A stretch of DNA of 64,000 nt from contig JAHHIL010000017.1 in NCBI GenBank assembly GCA_019358975.1, forward strand, positions 35,857 through 99,856, given 5' to 3'. The notes under the pieces were generated by a model that saw only the letters and a list, made by a program, of their open reading frames with translations, searched no databases and was not told where the DNA came from. The translations under genes and the position numbers were made by a program. Of this stretch, positions 53,021 through 61,483 are shown piece after piece (positions within the stretch are counted from its first letter, which is position 1; every line of letters begins with the position of its first letter). The DNA comes from Trichocoleus desertorum ATA4-8-CV12. GTDB lineage: Bacteria > Cyanobacteriota > Cyanobacteriia > FACHB-46.

Positions 53021-56000
53021 TTAGGATCTGTCGCAAATTTGACGATCTTCATTAGCAATATTAACATTAGTACTTAAGTAATCATTTAGCCAAATACAGC
53101 TAGCATTAATAAGACCGTTCGTCTCGTAGCTTGAGGGTTGAATTGACCTTAGACCCCAAACCCTTACGGTTCGATCATCACTGGTAGATACTAGAAGTTT
53201 TCCATCAGGGCTAAAATTAATGGCGCTGACTGGCCCATTATGGCCTTTAAATGTTTTGACCAATTTACCAGCAGGCACATTCCATAACTTAATAGTTCCA
53301 TCTTCACTAGCGGAAGCAACCATAGTTCCAGTAGGACTAAAGCTGACACCATACACAGCAGCATCATGCTTGAGGTTACTGTGTAGCTCCCCATCCGATA
53401 CTCTCCAGAGCTTTACAGTCTTATCCCAACTAGCAGAAGCTACCAGGTTACCCTTGGGACTAAAAGCAACCTCATGAACTCTATCCTTATGCTCAAAACT
53501 TTTTAATAACTGTCCATCCGACACTCTCCAGAGCTTTACAGTCTTATCCCAACTTCCTGAAACAATAATTTCACCGTTAGGACTAAAGTCCACCCCATAA
53601 ACTGGATCACCATGCTCAAAACTTTTTAATAACTGTCCATCCGATACTCTCCAGAGCTTTACAGTCTTATCCCAGTTGGCAGATGCAACTATCGAATTAT
53701 TTGGGCTAAATCTCACCTTTAAAACAGCATCTCTCTCTTTGATTTTTTGTGGCCTCAGCTCTTGTCTGAGATCACCCTTAATGCCCCAAACTCTAGCTAC
53801 TCCATCTATACTACCTGTGACAATTAATTGACTATCAGAACTAAAATCAATACCCCAGATTCCTTTCTGAAAGCTGCCAATATCTCTTATGAACTCTCCA
53901 TTCTTCTTCCAAATTTTTACAGTCCGATCAATACTTGTGGAGCCGATAATGTCACCACTTGGTGCAAAATCTGCATCAATCGTATCTTGCTTATGTCCTT
54001 CTAGCCGATTGTACTCTTGCGTTTCAGTTACTATTGTTTCAAGTAGTGCTGGAGGTTGAACTCTTTTTAGTTGAATTTGCTTTAAAGTTTTTACTGCTGC
54101 CACTAGCGAATCAAGTTGATTATGAGCATCGAATAATGCCTTAGATGTGGCAGTCAATGCTTTGATTTCATTGACTTGTGCGTTACGTTTTTCTGTTTGA
54201 GCCGAAAAGGCTAAGCTGCCTGATACAGCTGCTAAGATGGCTAGTAAAACTCCAAATGTAGTAGCAATCTGAGTTCGCTGTTTTTCAGCCTTGACTCTGC
54301 CTTGATATTCTTTAGCTCTTGCTTCAGCTTCTTCTCGCAGCCTACGTTCCTGTTCTAATTGAGCCTGATTTTCGCGATCGCGTTTCTCAACACTTTTTCG
54401 GATAAACTCTGCTTCTTGCAGCGGTAATTTAGGTTGAGATTTATCAATCCAAGCTTCGATCGCAGCTAAGGGGGCACCCGTTAATAAAGCATCTTCGGAT
54501 TGTTGATAGATATCCTGCCAATCTTGACAAGCTGCTTCTAAACGACGATTGAGTTGAATATCTTCACGACTCTCTTCAATCCAATCGTGCAGCAGTTTCC
54601 ACTCACTAAATAATGCTTCGTGGGCAACTTCTACGGTTTTATCGGAAGTAATAATCAGACGTTGTTGTTGATCAGAAAGCCGACGAGTAACGCGATCGAG
54701 TTGTTCTGGAGAGTCAGCGATCGCCCTTAGGTCTTCCCAACTCGATCGGCGGCGCGTGAACTTTTGACCTTCCCCAATTTGTACTAACTCCAGCAATAGA
54801 CGACGAACAAACGCTTGATCCTCAGGAGAAAAACTGAGATAGAGCAGATCAGCCCGCTTTTCTAATGCGCCCTTCACCCCACCAATCTCGCGATATCCAT
54901 GCCAAGTGAGGCAAGGTTGAGCAGACTCTACTTCTTCAATGCAAACTCGCCAAAGTTCTGTTAACGCATATTGCAGCAATGGTAAGGCACCAGGGCGATC
55001 GACCACATCATTAGCAATTTGTGATACTAACCCTGACTCCAAGGTGACACCGTGCAAACTTGCAGGCTTTTCGATCGCCTCGTTTAGCTCAAGCAATGTT
55101 AGAGGTGTAACTAAATTCGGCTGAGTTTGGTTAATTAGACTAGCTGCTTCGGGATAAGCGGCGCACCGATCGATAAAATCGCCACGAATTGCGATGATGA
55201 CTTTGGTTGGACGCTCAGAATTGGTTGCCTCTTGAGACATCAAACGAATAAAGTCACGGCGTTCTTTGTCATCGCCACATAGCGTAAATAACTCCTCAAA
55301 CTGATCGATAAACAGGACAAATGGCTCAGAGCGTTGCTGTTGACGCGCTAAAGTTTCTAGTAGTCGAGCAATCGGGTAATTACCTGGTGTAAAAGCTTCA
55401 ATTGCCCATTGACTACTTCCTGGCAAGCCATTGCGCTTGAACAGTGGAAATAACCCTGCCTTCACTAAAGAAGACTTGCCACAACCAGACGGCCCAATGA
55501 CTGCTAAAAAGCGGGATTTTCTTAAATGGTCAATCAAGACCCGAACGATCTGCTCACGACCACAAAAGTAATCTGCCTGTTCTAATGCAAATGCGTTCAA
55601 GCCTAAGTAGGGATTTTCTGTCTTAAACGAGGGCGCGGTTTCAAGAGTAGGTAACTGTTGAATTGGGTAAGTAATCAGTTTGATAGAACGACCCCAACCC
55701 ATACGGATTGGTTCTTGCCGAGAGTCTTTCAGTTCACTACTGATGTAGTCAAACAGGCGATCGCCACTAATGCGACCATCCCTACCCGCATTTTCTGGGG
55801 CTAAGCCTTTCAGAAGCGCTCCAGTAAAAACATCATGTTGCTCTGTTTTAATGGCCCAAGCTTGCTCAAATCCACGACAAGCAGTAATTAAGTAATAATC
55901 TCTTTGCGAACTGAAGGCGGTTAGGGTTTGTTCGACTAAGCTCCGTTCTAAGAAATAGCCGCCGTGGCAGCAGTCCAAAAGTAGGACTAGGTTGCTCAAA

Positions 56001-56425
56001 TTCGAGGCTCGAATGAGATCATTCAGGCTATCTAGAGCAATGCCATGCTGTTGCTCAACAATTTCTTGACCTTGAGCTTCAATGACACAATCCGAAGTAG
56101 CTAGATATCCTTTTTTCTGACCTAAATGATCCGATACAGTAAGGCCATGACCTGTGAAGTAAATCAGTGCTTCGCTCTTATCTGCACGCTCTAAGAAGAA
56201 AGTTTTTAACGCTTGACCTAGTTCAGCCCCTGTAACCCCCCGTGAAACCATCTCATAAACATTGTTCTCAGGGTTGAGACGGGCTGGTAGACGAGTCACT
56301 TTCTCGAAATCGCCGCACTTTTCTAGAATTTGTGCTACCGCCTCAGCATCAATCGTTGTTTTGTCCAAATTTTTCAGCGGGCTTTTGTACTGAGCAATTC
56401 CAATGACAAGTGCGTATCGAGCCAT
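53021..56425 (-). CDS. Caspase-STAND NTPase-WD40 protein (conflict-system type)
   Basis: 1134 aa. The caspase-like domain (about 1-250) has His93 (YFTGHGLT) and Cys153 (LLLDCCHGGYF). The STAND-type NTPase has Walker A GPSGCGKSSL (311-320), FVLFIDQFEELF as Walker B, and WD-x-R features. A transmembrane-like helix (TTFGVLLAILAAVSGSLAFS) lies at about residue 735. The C-terminal WD40 propeller (about 810-1100) has seven or more blades, three of them almost identical in DNA. Such proteins are modelled as self-assembling sensors of invasion that activate the caspase. Divergent from the trypsin-co-occurring-domain gene at 56543. Confidence 0.9.
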   Translation of the reverse strand: MARYALVIGIAQYKSPLKNLDKTTIDAEAVAQILEKCGDFEKVTRLPARLNPENNVYEMVSRGVTGAELGQALKTFFLERADKSEALIYFTGHGLTVSDHLGQKKGYLATSDCVIEAQGQEIVEQQHGIALDSLNDLIRASNLSNLVLLLDCCHGGYFLERSLVEQTLTAFSSQRDYYLITACRGFEQAWAIKTEQHDVFTGALLKGLAPENAGRDGRISGDRLFDYISSELKDSRQEPIRMGWGRSIKLITYPIQQLPTLETAPSFKTENPYLGLNAFALEQADYFCGREQIVRVLIDHLRKSRFLAVIGPSGCGKSSLVKAGLFPLFKRNGLPGSSQWAIEAFTPGNYPIARLLETLARQQQRSEPFVLFIDQFEELFTLCGDDKERRDFIRLMSQEATNSERPTKVIIAIRGDFIDRCAAYPEAASLINQTQPNLVTPLTLLELNEAIEKPASLHGVTLESGLVSQIANDVVDRPGALPLLQYALTELWRVCIEEVESAQPCLTWHGYREIGGVKGALEKRADLLYLSFSPEDQAFVRRLLLELVQIGEGQKFTRRRSSWEDLRAIADSPEQLDRVTRRLSDQQQRLIITSDKTVEVAHEALFSEWKLLHDWIEESREDIQLNRRLEAACQDWQDIYQQSEDALLTGAPLAAIEAWIDKSQPKLPLQEAEFIRKSVEKRDRENQAQLEQERRLREEAEARAKEYQGRVKAEKQRTQIATTFGVLLAILAAVSGSLAFSAQTEKRNAQVNEIKALTATSKALFDAHNQLDSLVAAVKTLKQIQLKRVQPPALLETIVTETQEYNRLEGHKQDTIDADFAPSGDIIGSTSIDRTVKIWKKNGEFIRDIGSFQKGIWGIDFSSDSQLIVTGSIDGVARVWGIKGDLRQELRPQKIKERDAVLKVRFSPNNSIVASANWDKTVKLWRVSDGQLLKSFEHGDPVYGVDFSPNGEIIVSGSWDKTVKLWRVSDGQLLKSFEHKDRVHEVAFSPKGNLVASASWDKTVKLWRVSDGELHSNLKHDAAVYGVSFSPTGTMVASASEDGTIKLWNVPAGKLVKTFKGHNGPVSAINFSPDGKLLVSTSDDRTVRVWGLRSIQPSSYETNGLINASCIWLNDYLSTNVNIANEDRQICDRS

Positions 56426-56542
56426 GCAGATGCACCCACTTTTTAGGGCTAGGGATGTAACTTATGACACTAAGATAGACGAGATAATTGAAGCTAAATG
56501 TAAACCTTCAAAAAACTCATTCAAACTTTACTGAGGTAATCA

Positions 56543-56932
56543 ATGTCAGAAGTTCAGCGTTTGGTCTATGAAGACGGTGGTGAGCAATTTGAGATTTACA
56601 TTGAATCTAGGGCTGTCCCGACTCTTCCGCCAGAGTCTAATCAGGATGACGATCTCGAAGAGGGGTACGGCTGGCAGGAAGATACTGCGGTTAAAATGCG
56701 CCAAGCGCGTGACATGATTCGAGGCTATACCTTATATGCTCTAAGTGCCTTTAAGAACTTCGGTGCTGCCGAAATTCAGGAAGTTAATTTAAAGTTTGGT
56801 TTAAAAATTGGTGGTAAGGCAGGAATTCCTTACATTACTGAAGGAACGACTGAGAGCAACCTGGAAATTTCTGTGAAATGTACATTTCCTGATCCAGAAA
56901 AAGCTGATTTAGCAACAGAACCGAAAGTTTAG
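56543..56932 (+). CDS. Trypsin-co-occurring domain protein (TCO1, CU044_2847 type)
   Basis: 129 aa. The beta-rich domain starts MSEVQRLVYEDGGEQFEIYI and ends NLKFGLKIGGKAGIPYIT, then TEGTTESNLEISVKCTF. The KFGL-G-K-AG motif is typical of this small domain, which occurs next to trypsin, caspase and STAND genes in bacterial conflict loci. It is divergent from the caspase-STAND gene, with 117 bases between the starts. Likely a partner in sensing or control; mechanism unknown. Confidence 0.8.
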   Translation: MSEVQRLVYEDGGEQFEIYIESRAVPTLPPESNQDDDLEEGYGWQEDTAVKMRQARDMIRGYTLYALSAFKNFGAAEIQEVNLKFGLKIGGKAGIPYITEGTTESNLEISVKCTFPDPEKADLATEPKV

Positions 56933-57026
56933 AGAATACTGTTTGGGCTTTGTAAATTCGATAAAGGCGATCGCCCTCCCCTCCCTAACTCCTCAGGAGA
57001 GCGATCGCCTTTCGTAATCACAAAAG

Positions 57027-57839
57027 TTACTTGGAAATAAAGTGACACCACATGTGACCAGGCCCTTCGGGTGAGCAGGTACGTTCGATCAAAGTGTAGG
57101 AATACGTGCGTCCTTTGCCTTTGGTGTTATCCCAGTCGCTATTGATGTCGTAGCCGCTATCCCAATATTCGCCATAGGGGTCGTGAGCAATAAAACCTTC
57201 AGTGTTGTAGCCCATTAAAACAATGATGTGGCCAAAGCGGGTGAAGTACCCATGCACGATCACGGGCTTATCTTGCGCGATCCACTGTTTCACATCTTCA
57301 ATAGAAGCAGTTTCGCGGAAGTCATCCCTGTACCCCTGCTGTTCTACTAGCCATTTCAGGTCGTAAGGGTCGTGTCTAGAGCGGCCTTGCTCAATCAAGA
57401 AATCATAGTATTCGTCTTCTAGTTGAGCTTCTTGGGTAGGTTTGGCCCCAAAGAAAGCAAGACACATGGCAACACTGGTGACATTGCAAGAACCAGAAGG
57501 GTTGTAGCGATTATCAGTTTGGGCGAAATAAGGAAAACCTTTAATTCGATGTTCTTGAGGCAATGCGCCCGGTGTCGGTGGCGAGAGCTGTTGTTGGGTT
57601 GCCACAACATCTTCTTGGGAAGTCACGAGACGGACGTGATCCGCAAAGACGTACCAGGTGTTGCGTTCCTTAAATTGCACATTTTCAAAAGCAACTTTGA
57701 TCAGCTTGCCTTCAACTTTGTAGGAGTGCAGATCGAATAGTTGTCCAGCAGTAATTTCTTCTTTTTGGTCAGTGGGTAGATCAGACGCCTGAACGGGCTG
57801 TAACTTGAAAACCGTGTTTTGCAGGATTTTGAGCTTCAT
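57027..57839 (-). CDS. C39-like papain-fold peptidase, short paralogue
   Basis: 270 aa. One N-terminal SH3-like repeat (about 1-75: MKLKILQNTVFKLQPVQASD, ending YVFADHVRL) is followed by the C39-like domain. The Cys is in SGSCNVTSVAMCLAFFG, the His in FTRFGHIIVLMGY and Asp in AHDPYGEY. It is a one-repeat version of the protein at 31710 (541 aa, three repeats), with the same order and end (HMWCHFISK vs VWAHLIAR). No signal peptide. Target unknown. Confidence 0.8.
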   Translation of the reverse strand: MKLKILQNTVFKLQPVQASDLPTDQKEEITAGQLFDLHSYKVEGKLIKVAFENVQFKERNTWYVFADHVRLVTSQEDVVATQQQLSPPTPGALPQEHRIKGFPYFAQTDNRYNPSGSCNVTSVAMCLAFFGAKPTQEAQLEDEYYDFLIEQGRSRHDPYDLKWLVEQQGYRDDFRETASIEDVKQWIAQDKPVIVHGYFTRFGHIIVLMGYNTEGFIAHDPYGEYWDSGYDINSDWDNTKGKGRTYSYTLIERTCSPEGPGHMWCHFISK

Positions 57840-58032
57840 AACAAATCACCTAAAGATACATGGTTCCAGTCGGGGGATGAGGAACCTCTAGATTGGTCTG
57901 ACTTATATCAACAAGGCCAGAAGCCAAGTTTTCGTCATCGAATCACAACTAATCGCTGACTTTCTACCAGGGGAAAGAATCCTGAAAAAGCATGTGCTTG
58001 TACCTTGTCAGTGGAGGCTTAGAGAGCTACTT

Positions 58033-59496
58033 ATGCAGATTTATACGCCAGACTGGGTCAAGCACGCAGTTTTCTACCAAATTTTCCCCGATCGCTTTGC
58101 CAAAAGCCACCATCCGCACAAAAAATTGTTAAAAAATGCCAGTTGGGAAGCCTGGGACGAGATGCCAACGCTACAAGGCTATAAAGGTGGCGACTTGTGG
58201 GGTGTGATAGAGAAGTTGGACTATCTCAAAGATCTGGGGATCAATGCTATCTACTTCACCCCTATTTTTCAGTCTGCGAGTAACCACCGCTATCACACCC
58301 ACGATTACTACCAAGTGGACCCGATGCTGGGGGGAAACACAGCCTTTCGCGATCTACTAGAAGCGGCTCATGAGCGCGATATTCGAGTGGTGCTAGATGG
58401 TGTGTTCAACCACGCGAGTCGAGGCTTTTTCTTCTTTCACGATGTGCTAGAAAACGGGCCGCATTCTCCTTGGGTCGATTGGTTCAAGATTCATGATTGG
58501 CCTGTGTCCCCCTATAACGGGGAGTACCCAGCAAATTACGAAGGTTGGGACAATAACCGAGCTTTGCCCGTGTTCAACCACGACCACCCAGAAGTACGGG
58601 AGTACATCATGGAGGTGACGGAATACTGGATTAAATTTGGCATTGATGGTTGGCGCTTGGATGTGCCTTTCGAGGTGAAAGCGCCCGGGTTTTGGCAAGA
58701 GTTTCGCGATCGCGTTAAAGCGATTAACCCAGAAGCCTACATTGTCGGGGAAGTCTGGGAAGATTCTCGTGAGTGGCTGGATGGCACCCAGTTCGACGGC
58801 GTGATGAATTATCTTTTTGCTGCTCCTACGATCGCATTTGCCGCAGGCGATCGCGTAGTGATGGAGCAGGTGCAAGGCCGCTCCTATTATCCTTATCCGC
58901 CACTATTGGCTAAGGAATACGCTGAGAAAATTCAGGAAGTGTTAGCGCTTTATCCCTGGGAAATTCAGCTGACTCAGTTAAATTTGTTAGCAAGCCACGA
59001 TACGGCTCGTTTGCTCTCGATTGCGGGGGGCGATCGCGCCAGTGTAGAACTCGCCACCATTCTTCTGATGACCTATCCTGGTGCTCCTAGCGTCTACTAC
59101 GGTGATGAAGTAGGACTGCCAGGAGCGCTCGATCCTGACTCACGACGAGCTTTCCCGATGGAAGGCAAGTGGGAACGAGACGTACTCAACTACCACCGTT
59201 ACCTGATTGATTTGCGGAACCGCTACGCGGCTTTACGGACAGGAACCTATCAGGTGTTGTTCGCAGAAAGCACCGTTTATGTGTTTGCCAGAGTTCTCGG
59301 TGGCGAAGAGGTGATTGTCGCTGTGAATGTGGGAACTGCTTCTGGGAAGGCCCATATTAATTGGGATGAGACAGGGTTGCGATCGCGTCCTAGCGAGATC
59401 CTCTATGGCTCCGCCGAGTTGGAGTGGGATGAAGCGAATGCCTCACAGTTAAGCTTGACCATTCCAGCTCGGACAGGTTGTATTCTGACTAGCTGA
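58033..59496 (+). CDS. GH13 alpha-amylase family enzyme (neopullulanase/cyclomaltodextrinase-like)
   Basis: 487 aa from ATG 58033 (MQIYTPDWVKHAVFYQIFPD); an upstream GTG would add 13 residues. Catalytic residues of GH13 are visible: nucleophile Asp in GWRLDVPFEV, acid Glu in IVGEVWED and Asp in LASHDTAR; VLDGVFNHASRG is conserved region I. The short N-terminus without a carbohydrate-binding domain and the motif FYQIFPDRFA fit neopullulanase-like enzymes acting on maltodextrins. It is cytosolic. Confidence 0.9.
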   Translation: MQIYTPDWVKHAVFYQIFPDRFAKSHHPHKKLLKNASWEAWDEMPTLQGYKGGDLWGVIEKLDYLKDLGINAIYFTPIFQSASNHRYHTHDYYQVDPMLGGNTAFRDLLEAAHERDIRVVLDGVFNHASRGFFFFHDVLENGPHSPWVDWFKIHDWPVSPYNGEYPANYEGWDNNRALPVFNHDHPEVREYIMEVTEYWIKFGIDGWRLDVPFEVKAPGFWQEFRDRVKAINPEAYIVGEVWEDSREWLDGTQFDGVMNYLFAAPTIAFAAGDRVVMEQVQGRSYYPYPPLLAKEYAEKIQEVLALYPWEIQLTQLNLLASHDTARLLSIAGGDRASVELATILLMTYPGAPSVYYGDEVGLPGALDPDSRRAFPMEGKWERDVLNYHRYLIDLRNRYAALRTGTYQVLFAESTVYVFARVLGGEEVIVAVNVGTASGKAHINWDETGLRSRPSEILYGSAELEWDEANASQLSLTIPARTGCILTS

Positions 59497-59821
59497 TTCA
59501 GACTTCTCTTCTTCAGGGGATGATATCTGACTCAGTTTAGATTTCAGACACAAACTCATAGATAAGAGGCGGCTGAGTTTCGGTTGCCTCATTCTGTGGC
59601 TTGTACCGTTATTCACGCGATTGCCTCAAGCAACTAGAAGTGGTGCGAATTGACAATACACAGGTGCTGGCAGATCCGATCAATAGGAAGATGGCAATCC
59701 AAATGCTGAACAGTTACAAGGAATTCTGCAAGTTGAGAGTGCAAACGGTTGGACAACCTTCACCATCCAACTTCCTACTCAACCCCAAGCTTCCTAGAAG
59801 GCATAGATTTTAACCAATTAA
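59497..59821. other. Intergenic region after the GH13 gene
   Basis: 325 bases without a supported gene. A 70-codon open frame from a TTG (59601) has no ribosome site and no recognisable protein. A repeat of family A follows at 59822. Confidence 0.4.
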
Positions 59822-59908
59822 GACCTCTCCCCAACCCCTCTCCGCGTCGGAGAGGGACTTTGAATCTATCTCCCCTTCCCTACTAGGGAAGGGGCTGGGG
59901 GTTAGGTC
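59822..59908. repeat. Intergenic inverted repeat, family A copy 2
   Basis: It starts GACCTCTCCCCAACCCCTCT and ends GGGGCTGGGGGTTAGGTC, with two internal hairpins (CTCTCCGCGTCGGAGAG and CCCTTCCCTACTAGGGAAGG). It is related in inverse orientation to 16891-16974. Confidence 0.7.
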
Positions 59909-59923
59909 TCAATATTGGGAGAA

Positions 59924-60340
59924 CTATTCAACCATCGCCAAAGTGGGCATCAGGACAGTATCAATGACATGAATCACACCGTTATCGGCCAAGATATCGG
60001 TTTTCAGCACATTGGCATCGTTCACCTTCAAGCCATTCTCATGCTCTACAGCCACGATCGAGCCTTCCATCGTGGGAGCTTCATCGATCTGAGCTAAGTC
60101 ATCGGAGCGGACGTCGCCAGAGATCACGTGGTAAGTCAAGAGCCGCCTTAGCTTCAGGGGTTCTTTCAACAAGCCATCAATGGTGCCCTCTGGCAGCTTG
60201 GCAAAGGCTTCATCAGTGGGGGCCAAGACCGTTATGGGGCCAGGATTTTTCAGCGTGTCAGTTAAGTTAGCTGCTTCGATCGCGCTCAGCAGTTTGCTAA
60301 ATGATCCAGCCTGGGTAGCAGTTTCTAATAGGTCAGCCAT
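59924..60340 (-). CDS. Fasciclin (FAS1) domain protein
   Basis: 138 aa, one FAS1 domain without signal peptide: FSKLLSAIEAANLTDTLKNP, then TVLAPTDEAFAKLPEGTIDG (H1 box), LLTYHVISGDV, and NGVIHVIDTVLMP (H2 box). FAS1 domains mediate adhesion or protein binding. The single-domain cytosolic form is common in cyanobacteria, where its role is unclear. It is transcribed away from the ABC ATPase gene 98 bases upstream on the same strand. Confidence 0.92.
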   Translation of the reverse strand: MADLLETATQAGSFSKLLSAIEAANLTDTLKNPGPITVLAPTDEAFAKLPEGTIDGLLKEPLKLRRLLTYHVISGDVRSDDLAQIDEAPTMEGSIVAVEHENGLKVNDANVLKTDILADNGVIHVIDTVLMPTLAMVE

Positions 60341-60438
60341 AGTTGCTTATTTAGCTTCTCGATAAAGTAGGTCTCTTGTTAAGGAATAAAAGCCAGAGAC
60401 CAACTCGGCATCTTTCTACAGGCTGACTCAACTAGATT

Positions 60439-61419
60439 TTAATGGCTAGATTGAATATTGCGCTGGCGCAACTGCCCCATAAAAAACTCTTCTAGAGTAG
60501 GCCGAGCTAGACTTACGGTGATGATTTGAGCGCCCATGAGACTGAGGCTCGCCAAGAAATCGTAGGGCTCGCCGCGTAAGTTTCCCTCCCAAAAGCCATC
60601 TTGGAATTCTAAATTGAGCATGCGTTTCTTCAATACATCAAGGCTGCCGCCTTTGCCTTTCACGTAATAGGTGTCGGCAGTTCCTAACAGCTCATTCAAG
60701 GAGCCGACACAGACTAATTCGCCCTCAGCCAAGATGGCAACGCGATCGCAAATTTGCTCCACATCCGACAAAACGTGACTGTTAAAGAAAATCGTTTTGC
60801 CTTGCTCTTTCAGCGACAGAATAATCTCTCGAATTTGGTAGCGTCCCATTGGGTCTAATCCCGACATTGGTTCATCAAGAAACACTACTTCTGGATCGTT
60901 GATCAAGGCTTGAGCCATGCCAATACGCTGCAACATACCCTTGGAGTATTGCCGCAGTTGTTTCTTGCGCGTCGTTTTTTGCGACAAACCCACGAGTTCG
61001 AGTAATTGCGGAATTCGTTGCCGCTGCACAGAGCGTGGGATTTGAAACAAGCCTGCGACAAACTGCAAAAACTCCCATCCGGTGAGGTAATCGTAATAGT
61101 AGGCATTTTCTGGCAGGTAGCCGACTTTTTGCTTCACCAGGCGATCGCCCAACGGCCTATTTAACAGCAAAGCTTTGCCTGAGGTGGCGCGGACAATGCC
61201 CAGCAACGTTTTAAGCAGGGTTGTTTTGCCCGCACCATTCGGCCCCAACAAGCCAAAAGTTTCTCCCTGATACACGGTGAGCGAACAGCCTTTTAGGGAT
61301 TCCACACGCTGATTAAACCAGAACCCAGTGCGATAAACTTTGCGCAGGTTATTGGTTTCTACTACCGTGGGTCGCTCGTATACGACTAGTTCGCTTGGTG
61401 AATCTGTTGCAGCAGTCAT
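60439..61419 (-). CDS. ABC transporter ATP-binding protein
   Basis: 326 aa. Walker A GLLGPNGAGKTTLLK is at about 54-68, the ABC signature YSKGMLQRIGMAQAL near 160, Walker B EVVFLDEPMSGLDP and the switch His in NSHVLSD. A C-terminal extension of about 90 residues is typical for ABC-2 type (CcmA-like) exporters. No permease gene is adjacent downstream; the polytopic protein upstream (61484) might be functionally linked but is not an ABC-2 permease by sequence. Confidence 0.92.
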   Translation of the reverse strand: MTAATDSPSELVVYERPTVVETNNLRKVYRTGFWFNQRVESLKGCSLTVYQGETFGLLGPNGAGKTTLLKTLLGIVRATSGKALLLNRPLGDRLVKQKVGYLPENAYYYDYLTGWEFLQFVAGLFQIPRSVQRQRIPQLLELVGLSQKTTRKKQLRQYSKGMLQRIGMAQALINDPEVVFLDEPMSGLDPMGRYQIREIILSLKEQGKTIFFNSHVLSDVEQICDRVAILAEGELVCVGSLNELLGTADTYYVKGKGGSLDVLKKRMLNLEFQDGFWEGNLRGEPYDFLASLSLMGAQIITVSLARPTLEEFFMGQLRQRNIQSSH

Positions 61420-61483
61420 GCCAGTTCTACTGAATACCTAGTCTTCTAGATTAGCTTGGTCTTGGCTCCTCGCAGCGAGAAGG

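Noticed and set aside
53021..56425. WD40 coding repeats as an intergenic repeat array
   Set aside because: The 126-base periodicity equals 42 codons and keeps the frame; it is protein repeat DNA.
59601..59813. 70-codon open frame after the GH13 gene
   Set aside because: TTG start, no ribosome site, next to a non-coding repeat; no protein features.
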